Of a stretch of 64,000 nucleotides of DNA, positions 25,270 to 35,783 are shown one piece after another. The position numbers were made by a program, and so were the translations under genes. The notes below the pieces were generated by a model. That model had not been told where the DNA came from. It saw only the letters and a list, made by a program, of their open reading frames with translations, and did not search any database. The stretch's first letter is position 1. Each line of letters starts with the position of its first letter. Source of the stretch: Megalobrama amblycephala (taxonomy: Eukaryota; Chordata; Actinopteri; Cypriniformes; Xenocyprididae); contig NC_063044.1 in NCBI RefSeq assembly GCF_018812025.1, positions 68,482,595-68,546,594 of the forward strand, read 5' to 3'.

Positions 25270-25540
25270 TCTCATGCAATATGGGGAGGAAGAAAGATCT
25301 TTCTGAAGATGAAAAGCATGAAATGGTGCAATGTTGTGAAACTGAATGGAGATTATCAAATTATCATAAGATTTGTGAGTGATTTAGAGCACAGCAGAAC
25401 TCGGTCAGATAAAGGCTTATTAATGAAAGCTGCTGGTGTCTCTGGAGTCTCAAGAAGCTCTCCATGCTGGCTGACAGTTGTGTGTAAAGATGCATTTCAG
25501 CCACCATTAACCAATGAACTAGGAGAACAATAGAGTGAGT
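25270..25540 (+). pseudogene. Possible transposase remnant
   Basis: A frame starting near 25278 reads MGRKKDLSEDEKHEMVQC, resembling the N-terminal DNA-binding segment of Tc1/mariner-type transposases. It is followed by stops and frame changes. The remnant is short and the assignment is weak. Confidence 0.35.
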
Positions 25541-25708
25541 GAGCTTTATAGTTACTTACACAATGTGTTTCTGATATGAATAAATGTCAGCAAATTATAT
25601 TTCAATGGATTGCTATTGCTGCTTCCATAGATGTAAGTGTGAATTTCACTGGCTGTTGCACCACGACACGTGACACCACAGGATATTGAGTTGGCCGACA
25701 GCTCCAGA

Positions 25709-25709
<1 letters not shown>

Positions 25710-25797
<88 letters not shown>

Positions 25798-25800
25798 TAT
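25710..25800 (+). repeat. (TATC)n and (TTTC)n compound microsatellite
   Basis: About 13 TATC units run into about 9 TTTC units. The open frame over it is repeat-derived. Confidence 0.9.
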
Positions 25801-26335
25801 TCTTTTATTTATTTATAAAGCACTTTCACACAACTACTTGTTGATCCAAAGTGCTGTACAATACAGATAGAATAAAATGAATAAGAGACAACAAAACATT
25901 GAAACACCACATAACAATAAGATTTACATGGCTAGATAAAAGCTATTGACATAAGATGATTTTTAAGCCGCCATTTAAATACAGACAGAGAAGGTGAAGC
26001 TCTGATAGAAGCTGGTAAATTGTTCCATAGATTAGGACCAGCAACAGCGAAGGCTCGATCACATCTGCAATGGATCTAGGAACAGTGAGGAGACCAAGAT
26101 TACTGGATCTTAGGGACCTATTGGGTTTATAAATATAGATTGCCTCTGAGAGATATAGTGGGGTTTGATTGTGCAAGGATTTGAAAACAAAAGAAAAAAT
26201 TTTAAAACTAATTCTAAATTTAACTGTTAACCAGTTTAGTGAAATAAGAATGGGTGAGATGTGGTCAAACTTTCGTGTGCCTGAAATCAATCTTACAGCA
26301 GCATTTTGGACCATCTGTAAGATATTTAGCATGCT
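25800..26335 (-). pseudogene. LINE (L2/CR1-like) 3' fragment
   Basis: The minus frame at 25943-26332 reads QNAAVRLISGTRKFDHISP, then LNWLTVKFRISFKI. This is the conserved C-terminal region of L2/CR1-type reverse transcriptases (QNAAAR ... SLHWLPV). The catalytic core is absent, so the copy is truncated. The 3' untranslated tail runs toward 25800. Confidence 0.7.
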
Positions 26336-26737
26336 AGATATTTGTCTGGTGTTGGCGATGCGTCAGCGAGGCTCTTTGATGTGTTGTTGAGTAGTTCACA
26401 CACAAAGATTGGTGAGCGCCGATCACTCGCTGATTTTCCCCCGATCACAGTCCGACCTGTTAGCGATCAAGCTCGTTAAAATCCTGTAGTGTAATCTTGG
26501 CATTAGCAGCTCCGATTAACTCATCCAGACTCACTGAAAATGTCAGAAACTGCTCATCCTTTTATGTTCAAACCGGAGTCCAGTGCTGATCCTACACTTC
26601 TGGGGCCCAAAGAATTTTTTCTGAAGGGGCCCCTGTCAGTGCATTCTTAAAACCCCAAATTTACATAATCTTAATTATTGCAAGAACCAATAATTACAAA
26701 GGTTTACGCAAGGTGCACTGCCAAATTTCTATAGCTA

Positions 26738-27475
26738 ATGAAATTAAAACATCAAGGAAATAAACTGCAAGTTATGAAAAATGTATAAAAATATGTAAAG
26801 GGAAACCCATTAAAATGTTTAATTGTCAGTAAAAACAATTAGCTAAATAAAATTAAAACCAAATTTCTGTTGACAGCTAAATGCTTTTTGATAGTAGTAA
26901 TGCTCTGGCACCATCTAGCTGTCAGAAAAACTATAACACACTGCCGATTTGGCTTTCTAAATGCACGATTTTACGAAATGACAGCGTGTTAAACTATAAA
27001 AAATGCTAGGTTGTTTAACCCCAAATTTGGAGTCGAATATAGACAAACCCAGCCACTGGGTTACATGTTTTTAATTCAATTTCTAACCCAACGGTTGTGT
27101 TTGTCCATTTTGACCCAAATCAACAACCCAGCATTTTTTAGAGTGAAGAAAACAGGAAAACATACGAAAATACAACAATAATTTTCTAAATTAGCTAATT
27201 TTAGACTGTGGGCATTGGTTTTAAAGTAGACACATGTTATTATCTGCCCCACTGCACAACGAAAAAGTTATTAAATCAATATAAATCATTATTAAACTAT
27301 TTTTGCATGACTCCGCCAATGTTTAGTAGACATCACACATAAGTTTGCATATTATAAAGAAATATTCACATTATGGTAAATTATCGTCATGTTTATTTTA
27401 TATAGTGTGAGCAAGGGGGCCCCCTGGTGGTTCGGAGCCCTACGCAACTTACGTAGTTTGTGTATAGGGAAGATC
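26738..27475 (-). repeat. Repeat copy 2, inverted partner of 15240-16035
   Basis: This is the reverse complement of much of 15240-16035, including the GGGGGCCCCCTGG block and the region around ACCCAGCCACTGGGTTACATG. About 155 bases around 15455-15610 have no counterpart here. The preceding 26600-26738 lacks a match in copy 1. Confidence 0.65.
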
Positions 27476-27479
27476 GCTC

Positions 27480-29730
27480 TGCTTGAACCCCTTATAATTC
27501 CAGGATTGTGGAGGGCCCCCGTTCAAAGCTACATACAGTGACCATACTGGGATATTCCTGATCATCCACCCATTAAAGAATGACACAATGATGAGCATAC
27601 AGCAACTCAAAAAACAACCTTACAGACACACTAATGAACAAGTCAAAGATCACACACAGGGCGTCAAGTGGGGGGGAAAGGGTGACAGAGTGCATACGGC
27701 CCTTGATTGAACGAGATTCTCTCCTTTATTAACACCCTCTAAATTATATTAACATATAAACTTTATATCGCTAATAAATGTCTAAATAATTACAGCTCTG
27801 TGGAAAAGAATTATCTTCACTCAAGTTCGCAATGTGAGTATAAGTTCTGCATAAATGCATCAATAACAGCATGCCAGATGAGATGGACTCAGTTATGCCG
27901 ATGATGTATTTGTTCCTGAAAATGTATGCCTATGTGTTCCAGTGAAGTATTTGTCCTCATTTAGCCTAAACAACACAAACCTTTTAAAACTTAAATGATT
28001 AAGTTTATAAAAACTCCTTTGTCATTTATTTATGATCTCCTTTGAGAAAGAGTAGACTTTGCCAAATTAGTTTGCTTATTGTTAATATTAGTGTTGCTGC
28101 TGCCGTTATAAATAAAAATGCTTTTATTGTTGTAATATGAAGATGACATTTAAAATGAAATATTACTAACTTTCAACACCTTTTTTTGTGTTTAAGATGA
28201 CTGAAAGGAAGAAAAATCAAAGATGGGTTTGCAGTTTAAATCTGAAGCAACAAAAATGACCTCCAACCCGTGAAGAAGAAGCTGAAGAGAAAAATATATC
28301 AAGCCACATCCAAGGTTCTCTTCCCAAAATGTTTGATCAAGCTCGACCTGGAGCTTCTGTAGCTCCCTTCCCTGGAAAAAGAAAGCTTGTTTGCAGCCAT
28401 TTTGATACAGTGTCCATTAGGTGTCAATGAAATGTTAAGTCGGTGTCATTTTTGTGCTGGACCACATGTCTGTTGCTAGGGAAAAATACTGCTGAAATTT
28501 CAGCTTGCTGCACATTTCACACATTTATTCTTTTAGTGGAGTCTTCATTAAAAGTACAAGAGGAACAAAGTAATTCATCAAGGAGCCAAAAATATTAATA
28601 ATTAGTAATGGCAGGTTTTTGACAGCTAGATTAGGAAGCAAATTATTATCTGTACTGTATCTTATATTGTCAAATTAACAGTAACTTAATGGCAACAATT
28701 ATCCACTAGCTACTGTATTTCATACCACAGTAAAATTACTGTAAAAATAACTACAGTAATTTTGATGCAAAAACAGGCAATGAAGGCAATGAGTTCCAGG
28801 CAGTCCAGCAATGTCCAAGATCATATTTGAATAGAGAATAATACATTTATTAAGCAAAAACTATAGTGACAAACAAATGAATCAAGTAAATAATAGTTTA
28901 TAATAAAAATCTAGAGTATATTTAACAGATGACGAGATGAAGGAACAAAATCAAGATATTGCCAGAATGAAATGAGAGATGAAGCAGAAACCAAAAAGAG
29001 CCCCACTATCAAAGACCCAGTCCGTTTTATACCATAAGCACAGGAAAACTTACATCCCACTCAAACTTATGTTTTGGTCTAATAAGAAAAGGTCAAACAG
29101 ACTTATCCATTATGTCATAGTTGGTGTAACGGCTAGGTTAGAGTGACTGGCCAAATGTCAAAGATAGATGAAAATATGAGGAGTTGTTTTGACACCCTTA
29201 AGAGAATATTGCAGATCTTGTGTTATCTCATGTCTGCAGAGATGGAAAAAGACATATTTTCATACAATGAAGTTCAACTGAGCAACTAATCCTGAAACCA
29301 TCATCGCTTCTGCAGTACTTGGCAGGCGTCCAATATCTGACCACAAAGTGTCAACATGACCTGTCACATTGAAACACTTGAAGAACTATTGAATATAACA
29401 AGCATACATACTCTTAAATATACAAGAAGAATTACCATAAAGGAGTACAATAAAGAGTAAATACTTGAAAATATGATGAGGATTAATATATGGAGCAAAT
29501 GGAGTAATATTAATAAATCATAAGCCAATAAAATACATGAATATGAATATCGACCATTTTGAATCCATCAAGTTTTAAGCGTTCTGTAAAAAAAAGTAAA
29601 TATTATACAATTTTTTTAATTTATTTTATTTAAAATGTATTATTTTATTATTAATCATATTTTATTAATGATCAAAATACAATTATAGCCACACCAGTAA
29701 AATCACAGTAACAGAGGAAAATAGGCCGTG
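27480..29730. other. Non-coding intron-like interval
   Basis: No exon is convincingly supported. A 21-codon frame at about 28197 (MTERKKNQRW...) follows an acceptor-like TTTAAG but has no other support. The rest is AT-rich. Confidence 0.35.
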
Positions 29731-29732
29731 AC

Positions 29733-30345
29733 ACACAAACTCGAACTCCTCCTAGAGCTTTAATCAGATCAATGTCATATTTGGTCAGTCTAATCTAAAG
29801 GCCTTTGAGACGTTAAATTGCGAAGATCTAGAGTTTTCGCTGAAGGGCGTGTCCGTGGCGGCCTGACAAAGTTTGATGTTTCGCCATGAAACAGGAAGTT
29901 GTTGTAACTCAGACAAACAATGTCGGATCTGCCCCAAACTTCACATGCTTTATTAGAGTCCTGACCTGAAGGCATCTTCATAACAATATTCAGTTACAGT
30001 CATAGCGCCACCTGCAGGCAACAGGAAATGACATGTTTTACACTGTGATTAACTCCTCATGGAGATTTAACCAGATCAACATCATATGTTGTCAGTCTAA
30101 TCTTAAGACCTTAGCGATGATAAATATCAAAGATCTTGAGTTTTCACTGAAGGGCGTGTCCGTGGCGGCCTGACAAAGTCTGATGTTTCGCCATGAAAAA
30201 GGAAGCTGTTGTAACTCAGGCATACTATGTCCGATCTGCTCCAAACTTCACATGTGTGATAAAAGTCCTGGTCTGAAGACATCGACATTGCAATATTCAG
30301 TTATGGTCAAAGCGCCACATGTTGGCAGCAGGAAGTGTGGCACTT
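29733..30345. repeat. Two tandem units of about 305 bp
   Basis: Units at about 29733-30025 and 30040-30345 share GAAGGGCGTGTCCGTGGCGG, GATGTTTCGCCATGAAA and CAAACTTCACATG in the same order. A tail with TCGCTGCTTGCAGCTTTAAT follows at about 30458. It looks like a dispersed fish repeat with internal duplication. No gene. Confidence 0.65.
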
Positions 30346-30642
30346 TGAAATGACTTTGCCATAATTCTCTTGTATTTACTCGCTTACATGCATGTCACCC
30401 ACTGTTCACTGTTTTCCTAATGTGGTGGCTGTGAGTCCGGGTGCGAGGGCCCTTCCATCGCTGCTTGCAGCTTTAATTTACATTATTTTCAGATGATAAA
30501 TTACAGAAGAGAGAATCATGAGAATCTTAATATTAAAATCCTCAACAATACATCCTTTCCACTAATGTTCAAATGTTTGTTGTAAGAAAAGTCATGCAAT
30601 TCAATTATTTGTTCTGTGATTAAAAATAGTATTTCTTTTCAG

Positions 30643-30784
30643 CAGTGAATCATGTCCAACATCAGTGTGTCGTGTGCAGAGATTCAGACAGCAGTGGGGT
30701 TTGTGTTCGTGATTCTGCCTGTGATTCTGAATCAAACACTCAACGATCCTGACTGTGAACAGAGCTGGTATACTGAGGTGACTG

Positions 30785-30823
<39 letters not shown>

Positions 30824-31261
30824 ATCTGATCCTCTTGTGTTTGATTTGTTCAGGACGGGCCTCTGATCGCAGATCCATCAGATCCACACAAACTGATGTA
30901 TCCAGTGACGTCTGTCTCATCTGATCATCTCGTCACTTCTGACTGTGTGAATCTGAATCATGAGATCATCTCTGATGAATCAAAAGTAAATCAACTCAAT
31001 TATTCATCTGTTTTCATATTTAATCCTTCATAACCTCTATAAAAGCTGCTCTAACGCTTCTTTCTTTCATTTCAGTTGGAAATGGAGACCATGTTCAGAG
31101 GTGAGAGACACTTCAGTAAAACACATCAATCTGTCCTGATTCAGATCAGACTCTGTGTTGAAGTGAATCTTCTGTAAGTGAATCATGATGGTTATGAATG
31201 TGTTTTTCAGTGTTTAATGACACAGACTCCAGCGGTGGATCGACACACACTCCAGATTCAC
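30643..31261 (+). CDS. Unrecognised multi-exon gene, hydrophobic N-terminus
   Basis: Four exons join in frame: 30643-30777 (ATG at 30652; TTTTCAG acceptor before it, GTGACT donor), 30854-30985, 31076-31100 and 31211-31261 (GTGAGT donor). They read 42 codons, 44 codons, then LEMETMFR, then VFNDTDSSGGSTHTPDS. Residues 11-27 (IQTAVGFVFVILPVILN) are hydrophobic and could be a membrane segment or signal anchor. The rest is acidic and Ser-rich. I recognise no family. An upstream 5' untranslated exon is implied by the acceptor at 30642; the ISRE/TATA promoter at 24316 is the best candidate. The next exon is uncertain because the phase-1 end does not match the hydrophobic exon at 31384. A decayed copy of exon 2 lies at 44829. 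Confidence 0.5.
30787..30820 (+). repeat. (AC)n microsatellite in intron
   Basis: About 17 AC units between two exons of the 30643 gene. A longer AC run occupies the same position beside the exon copy at 44829. Confidence 0.9.
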
Positions 31262-31383
31262 GTGAGTTCAGGTGATGATTGAGTCTGAAATATCTGACTG
31301 AAGATCAGATGCCAAAGTTTAGAGAAAGAGCATATGTAAAGTATAGCTCATTAATTCATGTGTTGTTGTTTCTTGTCAATCAG

Positions 31384-31485
31384 CTGATTTTACATTGTGT
31401 AGCTTGTATAGATCAGTTGTGGTGGATTTTGCCTCTTTTCATCATCACAATTGTTCTTCTGGCATTTCTCTTTCATGCTGCATAA
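31384..31485 (+). CDS. Possible tail-anchor exon
   Basis: After the acceptor TGTCAATCAG the phase-0 frame encodes 33 residues ending in a strongly hydrophobic stretch (LWWILPLFIITIVLLAFLF), then HAA and a stop at 31483-31485. This would be a good C-terminal membrane anchor for the gene just upstream. However, the preceding exon ends in phase 1, so direct splicing gives a different, less natural frame. An unseen exon or alternative donor would be needed. Confidence 0.35.
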   Translation: MILHCVACIDQLWWILPLFIITIVLLAFLFHAA

Positions 31486-31539
31486 AAAGATCTTCAGCTG
31501 AGTCACGAGTGATTAATTTGGTCAGTCAGACTTCACATA

Positions 31540-32545
31540 CCCTTATGGAACAAAAATATATGGGAATATACTGCAAAATATAATGCAATATATTATATAA
31601 TACATTACCATATATGGGAAACTAGTGCATATATTTTTCAATATACTGCAATACATGCATTGACCATGTATGGCTATGTATTGATACATATAAAATACTT
31701 ATAAATGAAGACCATAATAGCATTACATTCATAAAATTTTATCCTTTATTATGTACATATATTGTACATATGTGTTTCCATATCAATGTGAATGTATTGT
31801 ACACACATATATATACACACAATGAGTTACAATCAGTGGTTACAACATACGTCTAGTTCCCAGCATGCTTTGTTTCTGACTGAAAATATTAAAATTAAGT
31901 GCTATTTCATGTGTTTTGCACAATATTGATATAGGGGGAGATCTGTTAGTGTTTAAAGTTATATTATTTTAGAATTTAAAAGGTTTTCTGGTATGTGTGA
32001 GTTTTTAGGGTCACCATGTTGAAGAGTAGAGTCTGAGGTTAGGTTATGATCCGCTGAACAACATTAAAACTATAATAACTTTATTTAAAAAATAACAGCT
32101 GTGAACGCTATAGCACAGTGATAGTTTCTTTGGCAAGAACTTTAAGGTGCTTTTGTTAACTTGAAAATATGAAACATTTAAAATGTAAATAATTATAAAA
32201 TATAAGAAATGATTTGCATAATATATTGCACCATATATGTGTTTATACCTCATGAGTAAATATATCTGCAATATATTATGCATACAATACCATATCTGAT
32301 CACATATGAATCTATATATTAAGTGTATTACTGAATATAATATGACATACAGTATGATATATTAGTAAACGTATATATATGAAATATATGAAAAGCGTCA
32401 ATTCCTTATGTATCATTCAATATGTTGTAATATATTTACACAATATATTTTTTCTGTATATTTTCAAGTATACTGTTAAATCATGCAATATATTTATCAT
32501 TCATATATAGGGATATATATTTTCCTTCCATGAGGGAAACTAAAT
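31540..32545. mobile_element. AT-rich inverted-repeat element
   Basis: The left end CCCTTATGGAACAAAAATAT and the right end ATATTTTCCTTCCATGAGGG are inverted with a few mismatches. Between them is about 1 kb of ATATACTGCAATA-like self-similar sequence without coding potential. A miniature transposable element is likely. Confidence 0.5.
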
Positions 32546-33459
32546 GATGAGACTGACATTAAGAGGTGAATATAATTTATGATTTACTCCTCTATGGCAT
32601 ATCTGACATGATGTCCTTGTGACTGATATTGAGTACAAAGTTAAGCCGTGCGTTCACACAAAACATGGGAAAATGAAAGCACACAGCCAATGAAAAGCAC
32701 AAGCTGCATGCAGCACAGCACAATACCATGGAAGCCCGCGGCTGATGTAAACACGAACCATGCGTTACACAGAACACAACACATGCAGACAGAAGAGTGA
32801 ACTCGAAACTGAACTAGACTCGAGTGCTGGGATCCAAACACCACGCTCTAAACATGAAACAAGACATACTAGAGACCACGGTGTACACTAGACTGAAGTG
32901 ACAGAAACTTGACAGAAATCAGCTTCATTAAGACACAAAATAACTCTGTATAGATTTAGAGCTTTCTGTACACTGATAAAATTGATTTTTACTGCTTGTG
33001 TTCAGTTTATTTATTTAAAATGAGTTAAAGCAACGGCTAAACATTAATATATCCAACCTTAATATGTTCAATTCACATTTATTTGTGTAACACTTTTCAC
33101 AATAGACATGTCATTTCCAAGCAGCTTTACAGAAAACACATGTTTCTTCATTATGATTTAGAGTGATCTGAGGTTACCGTCCAAATTATGTCTATATTCA
33201 GAAATGTACAGTTCTAAGATAATACAATATGTAGATCGGTAGTTCCCAGCATCCTTTGTTTAGTGCTGAAATTGCTGAAATTAAGTGTTATTTATGTTTT
33301 TGATTTCAATTACAGTCATGTTGGTGTTTAATGTTCTGATCTAAATCCAGTTATGACTAGTTAATGTGAACAGACCTTATTTTTGTTTTGTAATGGTGTT
33401 TAATATTTATTTAATTATTGTTTTACACTATACTGGGAGAATGAAAGTTAAAAAAAAAA
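32546..33459. other. Non-coding interval before locus C
   Basis: No gene is supported. A LINE-tail-like stretch (TTATTTGTGTAACACTTTTCAC) is at about 33078. Confidence 0.35.
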
Positions 33460-33722
33460 AAAATCCTGAATTTCAGAAAAATATCATGATTCTGTTTGCA
33501 ACAAGAATGAACCGGAAGATCTGGATCAGACCATTGATGAACATGTACACCAAGATCATCAGCAGCTGCCGACTGAATTTGGAGGAAGCTTTCATGGTCT
33601 TAATTACAAGAAAGAAGCAAACGTTGAGATTCAAGTACTACTGCAGAAGACTGAAGGCCTGACGATGGAGAATGAAGGGAAATGGATCAAAAGGAGTAGC
33701 AGCATGGACATGCTTATCAATT
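33460..33722 (+). pseudogene. AIG1/GIMAP-like locus C, exon 2 relic
   Basis: The DNA from CCTGAATTTCAGAAAAATAT to CTTATCAATT parallels the second half of exon 2 of locus A (3471-3751), including the G4 region, and ends at an identical GTAAGT donor. Small indels break the frame, and the P-loop half is missing. The following intron hosts the DIRS element. Confidence 0.7.
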
Positions 33723-33745
33723 GTAAGTTGTTGTCAATAATGCAA

Positions 33746-33972
33746 GTTCCCTTTCAGTCGGTCACGTTCGACGTACGTCAGTAGTGACCGACGAATTGGG
33801 ATATCGCTTAGAGAGCCCTATCAGCTTCGTGTGAACTAAAACAAGCCAATGGAATTGGCGTGCGATATTTGCATAATGCGCACCGCCCCCGACAGGTGAA
33901 TATAAATAGGAAGCGGATGCAATCGCACTCTGTCTTTCGCTTCGGAGCCATACACTGGTGTCCTGCTTCAGA
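33746..33972 (+). repeat. DIRS left inverted terminal repeat
   Basis: From 33770 on it is the reverse complement of the right end (to about 39841-40040) with few differences. The outer 24 bases (GTTCCCTTTCAGTCGGTCAC and following) are unique to this end but recur inverted in the internal complementary region. TATAAATAGG at 33901 is a plausible core promoter. Confidence 0.85.
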
Positions 33973-34271
33973 CTTTGTTTAAACTGAAACTAAAACTGCC
34001 TCAGAAGAGGATTAACAGCGCGCTGTTCGTGTTGGTAGTGAAGGCACTCCAGCGAGGTCGCGAGCTTCCGAGGAGCCGAGCTATAAGCTCTCAACTGCTG
34101 TTGTAACAGCAACACTCTAAAAGTGTGTGTGCGTGTTGCGATTTGGGCCGGTTCCTCGGTGTGTTCAGGGAGTGGTGTACCTGAGCGCATCACGTCACTC
34201 CCTGTGTGCTTCAGCACAAGTGAGCTGATCTTTCCCCTTCTAAAAGAGCTTTACAGACGAACCCTGACAGT

Positions 34272-35783
34272 ATGTCATTTCGTCTGTGCGTTACTGGGTG
34301 CGGTCGTTCCCTGGTCCCTGCTGATGGGCACAATCGCTGCATCTCGTGTTTGGGCGTTCAGCACGCTGAAGCAGCTTTTGTGGATGGTTCATGTTCCCAT
34401 TGCGGGAATATGACTATCGCGGTGCTGAGGTCTAGACTCTCCTTCCTGAGGTCTCAGGAAGCGGGGGTCCCCTCTCCTATGCCCCGTTCAACCGTTTTTT
34501 CCGGCCCGGGCCGGAATGACGGTAAGGCGGTGTATGGGAAGGGTGACCTGAGGATTACGGTCAGGGCTTCCCCGCCGAGCGGAAACGCTCCGCGGGCCCC
34601 TGCCGCCTCATCAGCACCGCAACCCGTCGTGCCGCCGTTGGTTTCCGCTGGGCCCTCTACGGACTGTCCAGCCGTTACCTTTGGTGCGCCTGCGGCGGAC
34701 CGGATGTCGATCTCTGCATCGGAAGGTGAGCCAGGGTCCTCGGGGGAGGAAGATCCGGACGCGCTGCCGCCCTCCGGGACGGTAGCGGTGGCCGAGTCGG
34801 ATCCCGAGTTGACGGCTGTGCTTTCCCGGGCCGCCTTGTGTGTCGGGCTCGAGTGGAACCCTCCACCCTGTCCCGGCCCATCTCGGCTGGATGATTGGTA
34901 CTTGGGGGGGGGTCGCGCTGGTCATGTCCAGCGTCCCGCCCCAATGCCATTCTTCCCGGAAGTGCACGATGAGGTGACCAGGTCTTGGCAAACACCGTAT
35001 AGTGCTCGTGCAAGGCCCGGTCCCTCGTCCGCCTTCACCTCCCTGGACGGCGGGGAAGCCAGGGGGTATGCGAGGATCCCGCCAGTCGAGCGGTCCGTTG
35101 CGATGCAGCTGTGTCCAACGGCCACTGGCTGGCGTGGTGAGCCGCGTCTCCCGTCCCGGGCCTGTAAGTTCTCAGCCGGTCTGACTGAGAAGGCTTACAG
35201 CGCCTGTGGGCAGGCTGCCTCAGCCCTGCACGTGATGGCCCTTTTGCAGGTTTACCAGGCAAAAGCGCTGTCGGAGATGCCCCAGGAAGGGCCTGACCAA
35301 CAACTGCTTGGGGAGCTACGCGCTGCCACCGACCTTGCCCTCCGGGCGACGAAGGTGACAGCACGCGCTGTTGGTCATGCGATGTCTACCCTGGTAGTCC
35401 AGCAACGCCATCTCTGGCTGACCTTGGCGGACATGCGGGAAACCGACAAGCAGCGGTTCCTGAATTCCCCCCTGTCCCCGGTCGGCCTCTTCGGCGACGC
35501 GGTGGAGAGCTTCGCCCAACAGTTCTCCGCCGCACAGAAGCAGGCTGAGGCTATCAAACACGTCATGCCACGGCGGTCCGCTGCTGCCTCCACCCACCCG
35601 CCCGTGGCTCAGCCTCAGCCCGCCCGTCGCCGAGGGCGCCCGCCTGCGTCGTCCTCCGCCCCTGCTGGTTCGGCAAAGCAGCAGCCTACACCAGCCAAGC
35701 AGCAGGGTGCCGGTCGCGGACGTGGTGCCCAGCCCGTCTCAGCCAAGCCAGGTGGCAAACGCAAAAGGAAGTCACGGCCCTGA
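34272..35783 (+). CDS. DIRS ORF1, Gag-like protein
   Basis: The 503-residue frame fits the structural protein of DIRS elements, which packages element RNA. The N-terminus has a cysteine/histidine cluster: C6, C10, H20, C23, C26, H31, C41 and C44, a probable zinc-binding module. A central region rich in Pro, Ser and Gly follows. The C-terminus is basic (RRRGRPP and GKRKRKSRP). It overlaps the start of the RT frame by 77 bases in another frame. The ATG at 34272 is the first long-frame start after the terminal repeat; a 300-base leader precedes it. Confidence 0.75.
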   Translation: MSFRLCVTGCGRSLVPADGHNRCISCLGVQHAEAAFVDGSCSHCGNMTIAVLRSRLSFLRSQEAGVPSPMPRSTVFSGPGRNDGKAVYGKGDLRITVRASPPSGNAPRAPAASSAPQPVVPPLVSAGPSTDCPAVTFGAPAADRMSISASEGEPGSSGEEDPDALPPSGTVAVAESDPELTAVLSRAALCVGLEWNPPPCPGPSRLDDWYLGGGRAGHVQRPAPMPFFPEVHDEVTRSWQTPYSARARPGPSSAFTSLDGGEARGYARIPPVERSVAMQLCPTATGWRGEPRLPSRACKFSAGLTEKAYSACGQAASALHVMALLQVYQAKALSEMPQEGPDQQLLGELRAATDLALRATKVTARAVGHAMSTLVVQQRHLWLTLADMRETDKQRFLNSPLSPVGLFGDAVESFAQQFSAAQKQAEAIKHVMPRRSAAASTHPPVAQPQPARRRGRPPASSSAPAGSAKQQPTPAKQQGAGRGRGAQPVSAKPGGKRKRKSRP

